Shown here in pieces: positions 1-8,032 of a DNA stretch of 8,532 nt. The translations under genes were made by a program, and so were the position numbers. Position 1 is the first letter of the stretch, and every line of letters starts with the position of its first letter. The DNA comes from CBFCZU01 sp965602635 (GTDB lineage Bacteria > Planctomycetota > Phycisphaerae > SM23-33): the NCBI GenBank assembly GCA_965602635.1, contig CBFCZU010000185.1:1-8532 (forward strand), written 5' to 3'. Below the pieces are notes generated by a model. That model was not told where the DNA came from. It worked only from the letters and a program-made list of their open reading frames with translations, and did no database searches.

Positions 1-1
1 C

Positions 2-1162
2 AAGGTCGACAACACGTGCTTCGCGGACGGAGCGAGACTGTGCCTGACGATGGGGGCCTTCGAGCCTCACCGCAACAACGAGATCCCGCGCATGACCTCG
101 CGGAAGCTCACGATCACGAAAGACCGGGGCGATTCCATCGAATTCAAGCACGAACAAGTCCACTCCAAGGGCTACGCCGGGAGCATCGAATTCCGGGTGG
201 TGTGGGACGAGCGCCTCGGTCACGTCATCTACGCCAACAGCCACTTCGTCATGCCCGAACCCAAGGAGATCGAATTCAACAACTTCATGGCCGGATGGGT
301 CTCCGACCTCCGCGACCGGCAAAAGCGGTGGCAGAAGACCGTCCGAGGACGGCTGGCCGACGGCCGGATCGTCTTCGTCTACCACAGCCCCGTCAACCTC
401 CCGCGAGACGAGGTCCAGCCGGGCGGCTTTTTGGGGTTCGTGACGGAAGAGCGGATGAATCCTTTCATGGAGCTGATCGAGACCAGTGGCCCGGTCTTTT
501 TCGCCACGTGCAGCGTCTGGTACGACCAGCACATGGTGATGAAAGCGCCGCAGGTCAAAGAGGCCGACGGGATGTATCATGTGCGGGCCCGCTACCGGCT
601 GCTCTCCGTGCCCGCCGCGGTCGCGCGGGAGCTGGAGGCGGTAGCCGTGGACAGTTCGACATTGCCCGGGGCCCGCACGCGCCGGACCCGGTCCGGGTTT
701 GTGCTGAACAAGGTGAACGACTTCGAAACCTTCCTGCCTTCCGATCAGGTGTGCAACGCGGCGATCTGGCAGCACATCGAGCCGTCCGCAGGAGAGGCGC
801 ACTCGGGGAAGTACTCGCTGGCCGTACATGGGCTCGGGCCGGGCAAGGTGAAGTCTGCATCGCCCGTCGGCGGAGGCCCGCCGCTACCCGGGACAAAAGG
901 CGAGTCCTATCGACTATCGGCGTGGGTCAAGACCAAGGGCCTCAGGGACGGCGGCGCCTACCTGCAAGTGACTGGCTGGCGGGAGACCTCTCCGAGACGC
1001 TTCACAAGCGTGACCAAGCCGAAGCTCGCCGGCGATCATAACTGGACCCGGCTGCAAATCGAATTCGGCCCGATGGACGGCGGCATGTCGATCAAGCTGT
1101 GCGCCGACGGCACCGGCACAGCCTGGTTCGACGACGTGGAACTGGCGGAGTTGGCACGGTGA
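2..1162 (+). CDS. Secreted-type protein of unknown function with C-terminal CBM4/9-like jelly-roll domain (5' end outside window)
   Basis: The frame is open from base 2 with no stop before the TGA at 1160-1162, giving 386 visible residues. An internal ATG at 50 is not a credible start, because residues before it (GARLCLTM) align with residues 121-128 of the paralogue at 8070. That alignment suggests about 110 residues are missing on the left and a full length near 500. The first roughly 235 visible residues are beta-rich, with repeated short IEF strands, and I do not recognise the family. Residues about 238-386 look like a CBM4/9-type jelly roll: an HSGKYSLAVHG strand, then YRLSAWVKTKGL, then NWTRLQIEF, and a closing TAWFDDVELAEL. 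Such domains usually bind glycans and sit on secreted enzymes or surface proteins; binding here is inferred. No catalytic motif is evident. The HzsA-related gene follows after 115 bases on the same strand. Confidence 0.85.
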   Translation, partial: KVDNTCFADGARLCLTMGAFEPHRNNEIPRMTSRKLTITKDRGDSIEFKHEQVHSKGYAGSIEFRVVWDERLGHVIYANSHFVMPEPKEIEFNNFMAGWVSDLRDRQKRWQKTVRGRLADGRIVFVYHSPVNLPRDEVQPGGFLGFVTEERMNPFMELIETSGPVFFATCSVWYDQHMVMKAPQVKEADGMYHVRARYRLLSVPAAVARELEAVAVDSSTLPGARTRRTRSGFVLNKVNDFETFLPSDQVCNAAIWQHIEPSAGEAHSGKYSLAVHGLGPGKVKSASPVGGGPPLPGTKGESYRLSAWVKTKGLRDGGAYLQVTGWRETSPRRFTSVTKPKLAGDHNWTRLQIEFGPMDGGMSIKLCADGTGTAWFDDVELAELAR

Positions 1163-1262
1163 GGTCTCGCCCATACCTGGTCCGGAACGGCCGGCAAGGA
1201 CACAAGAAGTTCGGAAGATGCCAGTGAGTTCGGGAGCGGAAAGGACTGGTTTGGCGACTGCC

Positions 1263-1268
1263 AGAGGA
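1263..1268 (+). promoter_or_regulatory. Ribosome binding site of the HzsA-related gene
   Basis: AGAGGA lies 9 bases before the ATG at 1278. The earlier in-frame ATG at 1218 has no comparable site and would put 20 uncharged-to-mixed residues ahead of a normal signal peptide. This site therefore decides the start at 1278. Confidence 0.6.
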
Positions 1269-1277
1269 CATGTTCCC

Positions 1278-4200
1278 ATGGTCCCAATGCGGTGGATTGC
1301 TCTGACGGGCGCCCTGTTCCTGGGGATGGTCGCCGGCGTGCCGGCGGCGAAGCGTGCCGACAACGCCCGGGCCCCAAGCTCCTATCGGCCGAGGGACACC
1401 TGGTGGGAGACGGTGCTGGCGTCGCGCGAGGCGCTGATGGAGCAGGAAGAAGCGGCCGAGCGCCTGGCCGATCCCGTGCTGAAGGGCTCTCCGCCGCTTC
1501 GCGTCCAGTTGACCAGCCAGCAGGAGCCTCGCAAGATCAAGGTACCAATTGCGGGGGTGAAGAAACTGTACCTCGGCTGTTCCGGCCGAGGCCGTGCCTT
1601 TCTGGCCGAGCCGCAGTTGATCGGGCCCGACGGCAAGGCGGTCCCGCTGCCGTTGACCAAGGCGCGCGGCCCCACCCGCCACGGTTGGTTCGCGCACAGC
1701 GGCATGCGCAACCGCTGGAAGCCGATCGTGTGGGCCCAGCACAGGTACGACACCGGTTTCACGATAGAGAATTGGGAGATCTACATCGAACTGGACGGGC
1801 AAGCCGAGTGGCTCGAGGGATGGCTGGGGGCACAGCCCGAGAGGGGGCGCCGGCAAGTGGAGTTCTGGGTGCAGCATCGCTCCCTGGCCGAAGTCAAGGC
1901 CAGGGCCGCTGCTGCGCGCGAGGCGCTCACGGCCGCGGTTGCCGCGGCCTTCCCGTCGCCCATCGACGCCCGGCAGCAGCGGCTTGAGCGCAGGGCCGGC
2001 ATCTGGAAGGCCGACTGGAAGCGGGGAGATCTGGCCGAACTGGCCGGGCGCTATGCCGCGGCCTGCGGAGGCAAGCAGAAGCAGGCCGCGGACGAGATTG
2101 CCCGGCAGTGCAGGAGCGCGGCGGAGTTTAAGGCCGTGCGCGACCTGTTTTACGCGCAGTTCGTCGGGCCTCGGTTGGCCCTGGCCCGCAAGACGCTGGA
2201 GATGGTCGAGCGTGCAGCCCCGCGCCCGCGGTTGGCTGCGGAACTGGCGGCGCTGGAGAGACAATTCACCGACTCGAAGGGCAATTCCCAGAACGAAGCG
2301 CTCTACGTCCGCGTCTGCAACCTGCGGCGCCGGATCACCCTCTCTCACCCGGCGCTGGGCTTCCCCAGGCTGCTGATCAACAAGCGATCGGGCTTCCTGC
2401 CCGAGCACATGTGCGACCAGTACCTCGGCCGACACAGTCGGGAGGCGCCGGGCCTGGTCGTGCTGGAGGACTGGAAGGAGAGCCCACGGGAGACAGTCCT
2501 GCTGGCGGGCAAGCTGCCGCGTGGTGCCACGGTCCATCCCGACCTGTCCTACCATGGCAAGCGCGTGCTGTTCGCCTTCGCCGACCACTCCATCCGCCAC
2601 AACGACGACGGGCCGATCGCGACGCCCGGCCAGTGGCTCACCAGCTCCGAGTACTCCGGTGTGCGCCATCGCAGATACTTCATCTACGAATACTCCTTCC
2701 AGACCGGCCAAGTCCGGCAGATCACCGGTACGGCGGCGGACCTGATGCTCGGCCGAAGGGGGCGGCGGACCGTGCTCATCGAGGACATGGATCCCTGCTA
2801 CTTGCCCGACGGCGGCATCGCCTTCATTTCCACGCGGTGCCAGCAGTTCGGGCGGTGCCACGGTCTGCGCTACGCGCCTTCCTACACGCTGTACCGTAGC
2901 GAACTGGACGGCACCGGCATCCGGCCGCTGTCGTTCAACGAGGCGAACGAGTGGGGTCCGGCGGTGCTCTTCGACGGCTCGATCGTCTATGCCCGATGGG
3001 ATTACATCAACCGCAATCTGAGCGCCTTCCAGAGCCTGTGGGTCATGCGCCCCGACGGCACCCAGACGGCTCACTACTACGGCAACAACACGCCGCGCCC
3101 CTGCCTGATCGGCGAGCCGCAGCCGATTCCCGGTACGCACAAGACCGTGGCCACGGCGGCAGCGCACCACGGCCAGACCCTCGGCTCGCTGATCGTCATC
3201 GACCCGTGCAAGGGGCAGGACCACGGGGCGCCGTTGATCTCGATTACTCCGGAGCTTCCGTCCCCCGAGGGGGGCTTGCCGCGGGGCACCACGCGCACCG
3301 CCATGCCGCTTTCCGATGACATTCCCTGCCGCGTCTCCGGCGGGCAACGAACCGGGCTCACCTTCCCCCTCGGCGCCGGGACCCCGTGGCCGGTCAGCGA
3401 GGAGCTGTTCCTTTGCACCTATCAGCATGGTGCCCAATACGCGGTGTACCTGATTGACGTCCTGGGCGGGCGCGAACTGATCTACAGCGACCCGAATGTC
3501 TCCTGCTTTGATCCGATCCCGCTGCAGCCGCGGCCGAGGCCGCCGGTCGTGCCTTCGACCGTAGCCGGACGCGAGTCGGAGAAGACCGGCGTGTTCTACG
3601 TCCAGAACGTGTACCAGTGCTCGCACCCATTGGGGCGGGGCTCGATCAAGCGCCTTCGGGTCAATGAGCTGATCAGCCAGCCGATGGCCAAGCCGGCCGG
3701 CCAGCGCTATCCCGTGGAGATCCTCAAGCGGATCCTGGGAACCGTCCCGGTGGAGGCGGACGGCAGCGTGGCCTTCGAGGCGCCCGCGTGCACGCCGATG
3801 CAGTTTCAGTTGCTGGACGCCAACGGGATGGCCGTGATGACCATGCGCAGCCTGGTGTACCTCCAGCCGGGCGAGCGAGCCTCGTGCATCGGCTGCCACG
3901 AGCCGCGTGAGGCCGCCCCACCGCTCAAGCCGTTGCTCCAGGCTCAGGTGCGGCAGATCACCCCGCCGGCCGGGCCGCGCTACGAAGGCGCTTTCAGCTT
4001 CATGCGAACCGTCCAGCCCGTGCTCGACCGCTACTGCATCTCCTGCCACGGCCTGGGCAGGACCGAGGGGGACGTCAACCTGCTCCGCCGCGGGCCCAAC
4101 GGCCGATCGAGCTACGCAGCGCTGACGGCCAAGGGCCGCGTGAAACTCGTGAACGACAACTCGTATCCCAGTCGGCCCAGGGACTTCTTCGCCCATGGCG

Positions 4201-4763
4201 GAACCTTGGCCACAATGCTCCTGCACGGCCACCCGGATAGGGAGGGCAGGAAGCGCGTCGAGCTCGAACGCGAGAGCTTACAGCGGGTCGTGGGTTGGCT
4301 GGACGTGAACGCCCCACTCCATGGCGACTATTCGCATAACCGCATCGAAACGCAGCCGCCCTCGCCCGAGGGCGAGAAGCGTCTGCGTGAGGCGATCACC
4401 AAGCGGCTCGGGACGCAACTGGCCGCCCAGCCGTATGCCGCGCTGGTGAACGTGGCCAATCCCACCGAGAGCCGCATCTTGATGGCACCGCTGCCAGTGG
4501 CGGCGGGCGGCTGGGGCCAGATCGCCAAAGGGTCCTTTTCCGGCAAGAGCGACCCCGCCTGGCATGAGATGCTCAAACTGGTCGAGGGCTCGGTTGCCCC
4601 GCCGAAGTACCACGACATCGCCGATACCTGCGGACGCGGCGACGCCTGCGTCTGCGGCTGCTGCTGGGTCAGGGAGGTCCGCGCCGAGCGGGAGCGGACC
4701 GATGGCGGCGGCGCCCAGTCGCCCCGAAAGACGTTTGGAGCCACCAAGACCACGCCGAGATAG
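1278..4763 (+). CDS. HzsA-related exported dihaem c-type cytochrome with beta-propeller
   Basis: This 1161-residue protein resembles the hydrazine synthase alpha (HzsA-related) family of planctomycetes. Residues 1-25 form a signal peptide (MVPMRWIALTGALFLGMVAG, then VPAA), so it should be exported and receive haem in the periplasm. Residues about 80-200 look like an NPCBM-type beta-sandwich (KIKVPIAGVKKLYLGC, then LIGPDGKAVPL). Residues about 203-340 are helical and Ala/Arg/Glu-rich. A PD40/TolB-like propeller follows from about 375 to 840; it carries the family signatures HMCDQYLG (377-384), DPCYLPDGG (from 505), a Cys/His-rich TRCQQFGRCH (519-528) and NEANEWGP (from 554). Haem motifs are CIGCH (870-874) and CISCH (920-924), the second in a planctomycete cytochrome-c-like domain with LDVNAPLHGDYSHNR behind it. 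The tail has a cluster C-x5-C-x-C-x-CC (1118-1129). True HzsA has, from memory of its structure, a Tyr four residues after the first haem His; here that position is Glu878. A redox role is likely, but the substrate is unknown. Confidence 0.88.
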   Translation: MVPMRWIALTGALFLGMVAGVPAAKRADNARAPSSYRPRDTWWETVLASREALMEQEEAAERLADPVLKGSPPLRVQLTSQQEPRKIKVPIAGVKKLYLGCSGRGRAFLAEPQLIGPDGKAVPLPLTKARGPTRHGWFAHSGMRNRWKPIVWAQHRYDTGFTIENWEIYIELDGQAEWLEGWLGAQPERGRRQVEFWVQHRSLAEVKARAAAAREALTAAVAAAFPSPIDARQQRLERRAGIWKADWKRGDLAELAGRYAAACGGKQKQAADEIARQCRSAAEFKAVRDLFYAQFVGPRLALARKTLEMVERAAPRPRLAAELAALERQFTDSKGNSQNEALYVRVCNLRRRITLSHPALGFPRLLINKRSGFLPEHMCDQYLGRHSREAPGLVVLEDWKESPRETVLLAGKLPRGATVHPDLSYHGKRVLFAFADHSIRHNDDGPIATPGQWLTSSEYSGVRHRRYFIYEYSFQTGQVRQITGTAADLMLGRRGRRTVLIEDMDPCYLPDGGIAFISTRCQQFGRCHGLRYAPSYTLYRSELDGTGIRPLSFNEANEWGPAVLFDGSIVYARWDYINRNLSAFQSLWVMRPDGTQTAHYYGNNTPRPCLIGEPQPIPGTHKTVATAAAHHGQTLGSLIVIDPCKGQDHGAPLISITPELPSPEGGLPRGTTRTAMPLSDDIPCRVSGGQRTGLTFPLGAGTPWPVSEELFLCTYQHGAQYAVYLIDVLGGRELIYSDPNVSCFDPIPLQPRPRPPVVPSTVAGRESEKTGVFYVQNVYQCSHPLGRGSIKRLRVNELISQPMAKPAGQRYPVEILKRILGTVPVEADGSVAFEAPACTPMQFQLLDANGMAVMTMRSLVYLQPGERASCIGCHEPREAAPPLKPLLQAQVRQITPPAGPRYEGAFSFMRTVQPVLDRYCISCHGLGRTEGDVNLLRRGPNGRSSYAALTAKGRVKLVNDNSYPSRPRDFFAHGGTLATMLLHGHPDREGRKRVELERESLQRVVGWLDVNAPLHGDYSHNRIETQPPSPEGEKRLREAITKRLGTQLAAQPYAALVNVANPTESRILMAPLPVAAGGWGQIAKGSFSGKSDPAWHEMLKLVEGSVAPPKYHDIADTCGRGDACVCGCCWVREVRAERERTDGGGAQSPRKTFGATKTTPR

Positions 4764-4854
4764 CCCAGAATCAGGAGACCACGGGATCGAGAGCCGATTC
4801 ACCCGAGTTCGCACACAGCTCGCCACAGGCGCAGGGACATCGGCGAATCGCCTC

Positions 4855-4863
4855 GGAAAGGAG
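4855..4863 (+). promoter_or_regulatory. Ribosome binding site of the first FGE-like gene
   Basis: GGAAAGGAG lies 11 bases before the ATG at 4875. The alternative in-frame GTG at 4866 is only 2 bases downstream, too close for initiation, so ATG 4875 is preferred. A small GC hairpin (GGCG-AAT-CGCC, 4842-4852) sits just upstream of it; this is too short to interpret. Confidence 0.6.
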
Positions 4864-4874
4864 ACGTGGAGAGC

Positions 4875-6311
4875 ATGCGGTCAGCTATCGTTTACGCATC
4901 TCCCGGCGCCCGAGCGGCTGCAATCGCCTGCGTGCTGCTGGGCGCGGGCGTGGCGCGCGCGGAGAATCGCTGGGATGCCCTGTACAACGTATCGATTCGG
5001 AACGTGACCGTCGCCCCACGGGACGCACGGACCGCGACCGTGACGTTCGACATCACCTGGCAGGACTCCTGGCGGGACCAGGCCAACCACGACGCGGCCT
5101 GGGTGTTCTTCAAGGTTCGGGCCGAAGGGGCGGCCGACTGGCAGCACGTTCGGCTGGCCGCGGACAAGGTGCTGAACCCGACAGGCTACGGCCAGGTGAA
5201 AGGCGGCACGCGGCTGGAATTCATCGTACCGGCCGGCGAGGAAGGCTTCACGGGCATGTTCGTGCGGCGTGCGGAGGACGGCAAGGGCGCGGCGGCGACG
5301 CGCGGCGTCACGGCCGTCTGGGACTTCGCGGCCAACAAGGGCATCTCGAAGAACACCAAGGTGAGCATACGGGCGTTCGGGGTCCAGATGGTGTATGTGG
5401 CTGAGGGGCCGTTCTTCCTGGGCTCCGGCGGAGCGGAGCTGAACGGGTTTTACAGGTACACCGACGGCAGCCAGGCCACGCTTCCTTACCGGGTGACGAG
5501 CGCCGGCGCGATCCCGACCGGCCGGCGGAAGGGCCGGCTGTGGGTGCGGATGCGCAAGGGCGACATGCCGGTCGACGGCGGCGAGATACCGGCGCGGTTC
5601 CCCAACGGCTACGCGGCCTTCTACTGCATGAAGTACGCGATCACATGCGTTCAGTACACTGGGTTTCTGAACACGCTGCCCTCGGCGCAGGCAGAGGCGC
5701 GCTTCCCCGGATCTCGGAGATACGGCGGCACGATTACCCCTTCCGGAGAGCCCCCGGATTGCACGTATTCGGCGAACGAGGGAGGAGGTCGCAACCAAGG
5801 TCCCGGGGTCCACGGGTTGTCTTGGGCGGATGGGGCCACGTTCGCGGCCTGGGCGGCGCTGCGCCCGATGACGGAGCTGGATCTCGAGAAGGCCCTTCGC
5901 GGGCCGCGCAAGCCCGTGCCGGATGAGGTCGGCTCGTCTTACTGGCACGTCGGCGGCTTTGACACGTGGGACTGGCACGCGTTCAAGGGTGCATCCCACA
6001 GCGAACGCGCGGTAACGATGGGTAATGCCAAAGGGCGGAGCTTCCGGGGCACGCACGGGCGGGGCACAGCGGCCCTGCCCGCGGACTGGCCCCAGGACGA
6101 CGCCGTCGGCGCCGGTCTGCGCTGCAGCTGGTATACCCCAAGCTATCCCCGAGACGCCAAGCCCTACCCCCGTGGTGTTACATTCACAGGCCTGGACTTG
6201 CCGCGCACGCGTACGTCGGACCGTCTTCACGCTGCTTCCGCAGACCCCCATCGGCATCCCCACCACAAGTGGCGCGGCGTGCGCACGGCGCCGAAGGAGG
6301 CGGCGAAATGA
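4875..6311 (+). CDS. Secreted SUMF1/FGE-like fold protein, diverged copy
   Basis: This 478-residue protein starts with a signal peptide ending GVARA before ENRW (cleavage near residue 30). Residues about 35-168 form a beta-sandwich seen in secreted SUMF1-family proteins (VTFDITWQDSW, then DAAWVFFKVR). The FGE-like domain runs from MVYVAEGPFFLGSGG (172) through FPNGYAAFYCMKYAIT, YTGFLNTL, LSW (315-317) and MTELDLEKALRGP (333-343) to the C-terminus. It is the more degenerate of two tandem paralogues. The EYAWGT motif is absent after the RGP segment, GNxWE is replaced by ASHSE, and the usual terminal GFRxVR is reduced to KWRGVRTA. The Cys pair used by true formylglycine-generating enzymes is not seen. 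It is probably not a sulfatase-activating enzyme, and a structural or ligand-binding role is an inference. Its TGA overlaps the ATG of the next gene. Confidence 0.85.
   Translation: MRSAIVYASPGARAAAIACVLLGAGVARAENRWDALYNVSIRNVTVAPRDARTATVTFDITWQDSWRDQANHDAAWVFFKVRAEGAADWQHVRLAADKVLNPTGYGQVKGGTRLEFIVPAGEEGFTGMFVRRAEDGKGAAATRGVTAVWDFAANKGISKNTKVSIRAFGVQMVYVAEGPFFLGSGGAELNGFYRYTDGSQATLPYRVTSAGAIPTGRRKGRLWVRMRKGDMPVDGGEIPARFPNGYAAFYCMKYAITCVQYTGFLNTLPSAQAEARFPGSRRYGGTITPSGEPPDCTYSANEGGGRNQGPGVHGLSWADGATFAAWAALRPMTELDLEKALRGPRKPVPDEVGSSYWHVGGFDTWDWHAFKGASHSERAVTMGNAKGRSFRGTHGRGTAALPADWPQDDAVGAGLRCSWYTPSYPRDAKPYPRGVTFTGLDLPRTRTSDRLHAASADPHRHPHHKWRGVRTAPKEAAK
6294..6300 (+). promoter_or_regulatory. 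Ribosome binding site of the second FGE-like gene
   Basis: AAGGAGG lies 7 bases before the ATG at 6308, inside the end of the preceding gene. It is the strongest such site in the window and rules out the in-frame ATG at 6269, which would add 13 residues ahead of the signal peptide. Confidence 0.8.
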
Positions 6312-8032
6312 GAAAAACGGACGAGACGGTGATGAGCAGGCTGGCAACGTGTGCTGCGTTGATGGCGTGTGGTCTGGCGCTGCTGGCGGATGCCTCGGTC
6401 GCACTGGCCGATAGCGACCCCGCCGCACGCTTCCGGGGCACGGGCAAGGCCGATCCGATCCGGATCGAGAACGTGAGCGTCAAGTCGGCCGGCGTCGAGG
6501 GCGCGAGCACGATCGCGTTCGACCTGGCCTGGGACCACTCCTGGCGCGCGGCCTGGGAAGTGAGGGAAGAACAGCATGGCGGCAAAGTGAAGCTGAAGCT
6601 CGAGAACTGGGACGCAGCCTGGGTGTTCGTGAAGTTTCGCAAGTCCGGCGATCCCGGCTATTCTCACGCGAGTCTCTCAACACGGGCCGGCGATCATCAT
6701 GTCCCCAAGGGCGCAGCGCTGGATACGGGGGCCGCCGACGACCCCTCGACGGGGCTCGGGGCAGGCGGCAAGCGCGGCCTCGGTGTATTCGTCTACCGCG
6801 CCACGGCCGGCAGCGGCACGAACGACTGGAAGGGCGTGAGGCTGCGCTGGCGGCACAAGGTGGACGGCGTGGCCAATCCTGACGCCGTGGACTTCAGAGT
6901 ATTCGCGATCCACATGGTCTACGTGCCGCAGTGTGCGTTCTGGGTCGGCGACGGCACGACAAAGAGCACTCCAGGCCGGTTCCCGGTTGGGGACACCACC
7001 AACATGAAAGGACACCATCACGGTTACATTCATCTCGTCACCGGTCAGTTCTCGGCCGGCGACACGGCCGAGCCGTTCCGCATCGAAAGCGAGAATGCGC
7101 TCACGCTGGGCGGGCAGAGCAAAAGGAACCTGGGCAATCGCGAGGGCCTCAGGATGCTCCGGACGGACGACTTCACCAGCTTCGTGAGGCGAACGCTTCC
7201 GGCACGCTTCCCGAAGGGCTACGCGGCCTTCTACTGCATGAAGCACGAGATCACGCGGGCCGAGTATGCGGCGTTTCTCAACACGCTCCGCTTCGAGCAG
7301 CAGGGCCGCTTGACCGCGAAGGGGAACCCGAAGTGCAAGGGCCCCGACGCCCCCGCCGGCACGCTCGTGTACTCCCCGGACGACCCGCGGGGGATCAAGA
7401 TCGCCGCTGCCGGCAAGAGTCCCTCCGAGCCGGCGGAGTACGGGACCGACGCGCCCCACCTGGCGTGCAGCTATCTTACGTGGACCGAGGGCTTGCAGTA
7501 CGCCAACTGGGCGGGGTTGCGGGCGATGACGGAGTTGGAGTACGAGAAGGCCTGCCGCGGGCCGCTCAAGCCCGTGACGAACGAGTACGCATGGGGGACG
7601 GACCGGATCGTCGACGCAAACTCCCCAACGTCGGGCAGCGGGCGCATCACCGCGGGCGCCTCGTACTGGGGGATCATGGGGCTCAGCCATGACCCGGGCG
7701 AGCGCACGGTAACCGTGGGCAACCGCTTTGGCCGCCGTTTCGCCGGCACGCACGGCGACGGGACGTTGGCCCTGCCTGCGAGGGCGGAGGAACTGCGCGA
7801 CAGACAGCCACCGGGCTGGCACGGCCTCAGCATCGTCGGCATCGGCCACCGTGGCGGAGCTCGCTATGGCGGCGGTATCATAAGCAAGATGGATCAGGTC
7901 TACGAGAACCTGAGGCTGCGCACGTCGGACCGCTTCCGGGCGACGTGCGAGCACCCTTCGCTCCTGTTCCATCCTCGGCAACAGTATGGCTCTTCCGGCT
8001 TCCGCTTTGTCCGCACGGCCGCTGCGCATTGA
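6308..8032 (+). CDS. Secreted SUMF1/FGE-like fold protein, better-preserved copy
   Basis: This 574-residue protein starts at an ATG that overlaps the stop of the preceding paralogue (ATGA, 6308-6311), which suggests translational coupling. A signal peptide ends at VALA before DSD (about residue 35). Residues about 48-198 are the same beta-sandwich as upstream, with IAFDLAWDHSW and NWDAAWVFVKFR. The SUMF1/FGE-like domain begins at MVYVPQCAFWVGDG (203), then FPKGYAAFYCMKHEIT, YAAFLNTL, LTW (390-392), MTELEYEKACRGP and EYAWGT. ASYWGIMGLS is followed by HDPGERTVTVGN, where related proteins have a GNxWER segment. RGGARYGGG (515) stands at the usual RGGSW position, and GFRFVRTA (564-571) closes the fold. 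The catalytic Cys pair of FGE is not visible, so formylglycine synthesis is doubtful. Automatic annotation would probably call it a SUMF1/EgtB/PvdO family protein. It is longer than its upstream paralogue mainly through insertions between 215 and 290 and around 335-385. Confidence 0.88.
   Translation: MRKTDETVMSRLATCAALMACGLALLADASVALADSDPAARFRGTGKADPIRIENVSVKSAGVEGASTIAFDLAWDHSWRAAWEVREEQHGGKVKLKLENWDAAWVFVKFRKSGDPGYSHASLSTRAGDHHVPKGAALDTGAADDPSTGLGAGGKRGLGVFVYRATAGSGTNDWKGVRLRWRHKVDGVANPDAVDFRVFAIHMVYVPQCAFWVGDGTTKSTPGRFPVGDTTNMKGHHHGYIHLVTGQFSAGDTAEPFRIESENALTLGGQSKRNLGNREGLRMLRTDDFTSFVRRTLPARFPKGYAAFYCMKHEITRAEYAAFLNTLRFEQQGRLTAKGNPKCKGPDAPAGTLVYSPDDPRGIKIAAAGKSPSEPAEYGTDAPHLACSYLTWTEGLQYANWAGLRAMTELEYEKACRGPLKPVTNEYAWGTDRIVDANSPTSGSGRITAGASYWGIMGLSHDPGERTVTVGNRFGRRFAGTHGDGTLALPARAEELRDRQPPGWHGLSIVGIGHRGGARYGGGIISKMDQVYENLRLRTSDRFRATCEHPSLLFHPRQQYGSSGFRFVRTAAAH

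Noticed and set aside
16..1041. Alternative sense frame of 341 codons overlapping gene 1
   Set aside because: Arg-rich and without structure, whereas the frame from base 2 gives a recognisable jelly-roll and matches the paralogue in gene 5.
1218..1277. In-frame upstream start for the HzsA-related gene
   Set aside because: No ribosome binding site, and it would bury the signal peptide behind 20 extra residues; ATG 1278 has AGAGGA at good spacing.
1092..4232. Very long antisense open frame (1046 codons) opposite the HzsA-related gene
   Set aside because: It mirrors the real gene; high GC and strong codon bias suppress stops on the opposite strand. Its translation is Arg/Gly/Pro-rich without domain signatures and it has no credible ribosome binding site.
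1278..4763. Bona fide hydrazine synthase of an anammox bacterium
   Set aside because: The Tyr expected after the first haem motif is missing, an NPCBM-like domain and extra C-terminal cysteines are present, and no HzsB or HzsC partner gene adjoins it.
4881..6428. Antisense open frame of 515 codons across the first FGE-like gene
   Set aside because: Shadow of a well-supported sense gene, with low-complexity Arg/Ala/Pro composition, crossing the junction of two coupled genes.
7850..8032. C-terminus of the FGE-like gene as a diversity-generating retroelement variable region
   Set aside because: FGE/C-lectin folds are known targets of such elements, but no near-identical template repeat, reverse transcriptase or adenine-rich variable codon pattern is seen in this window.
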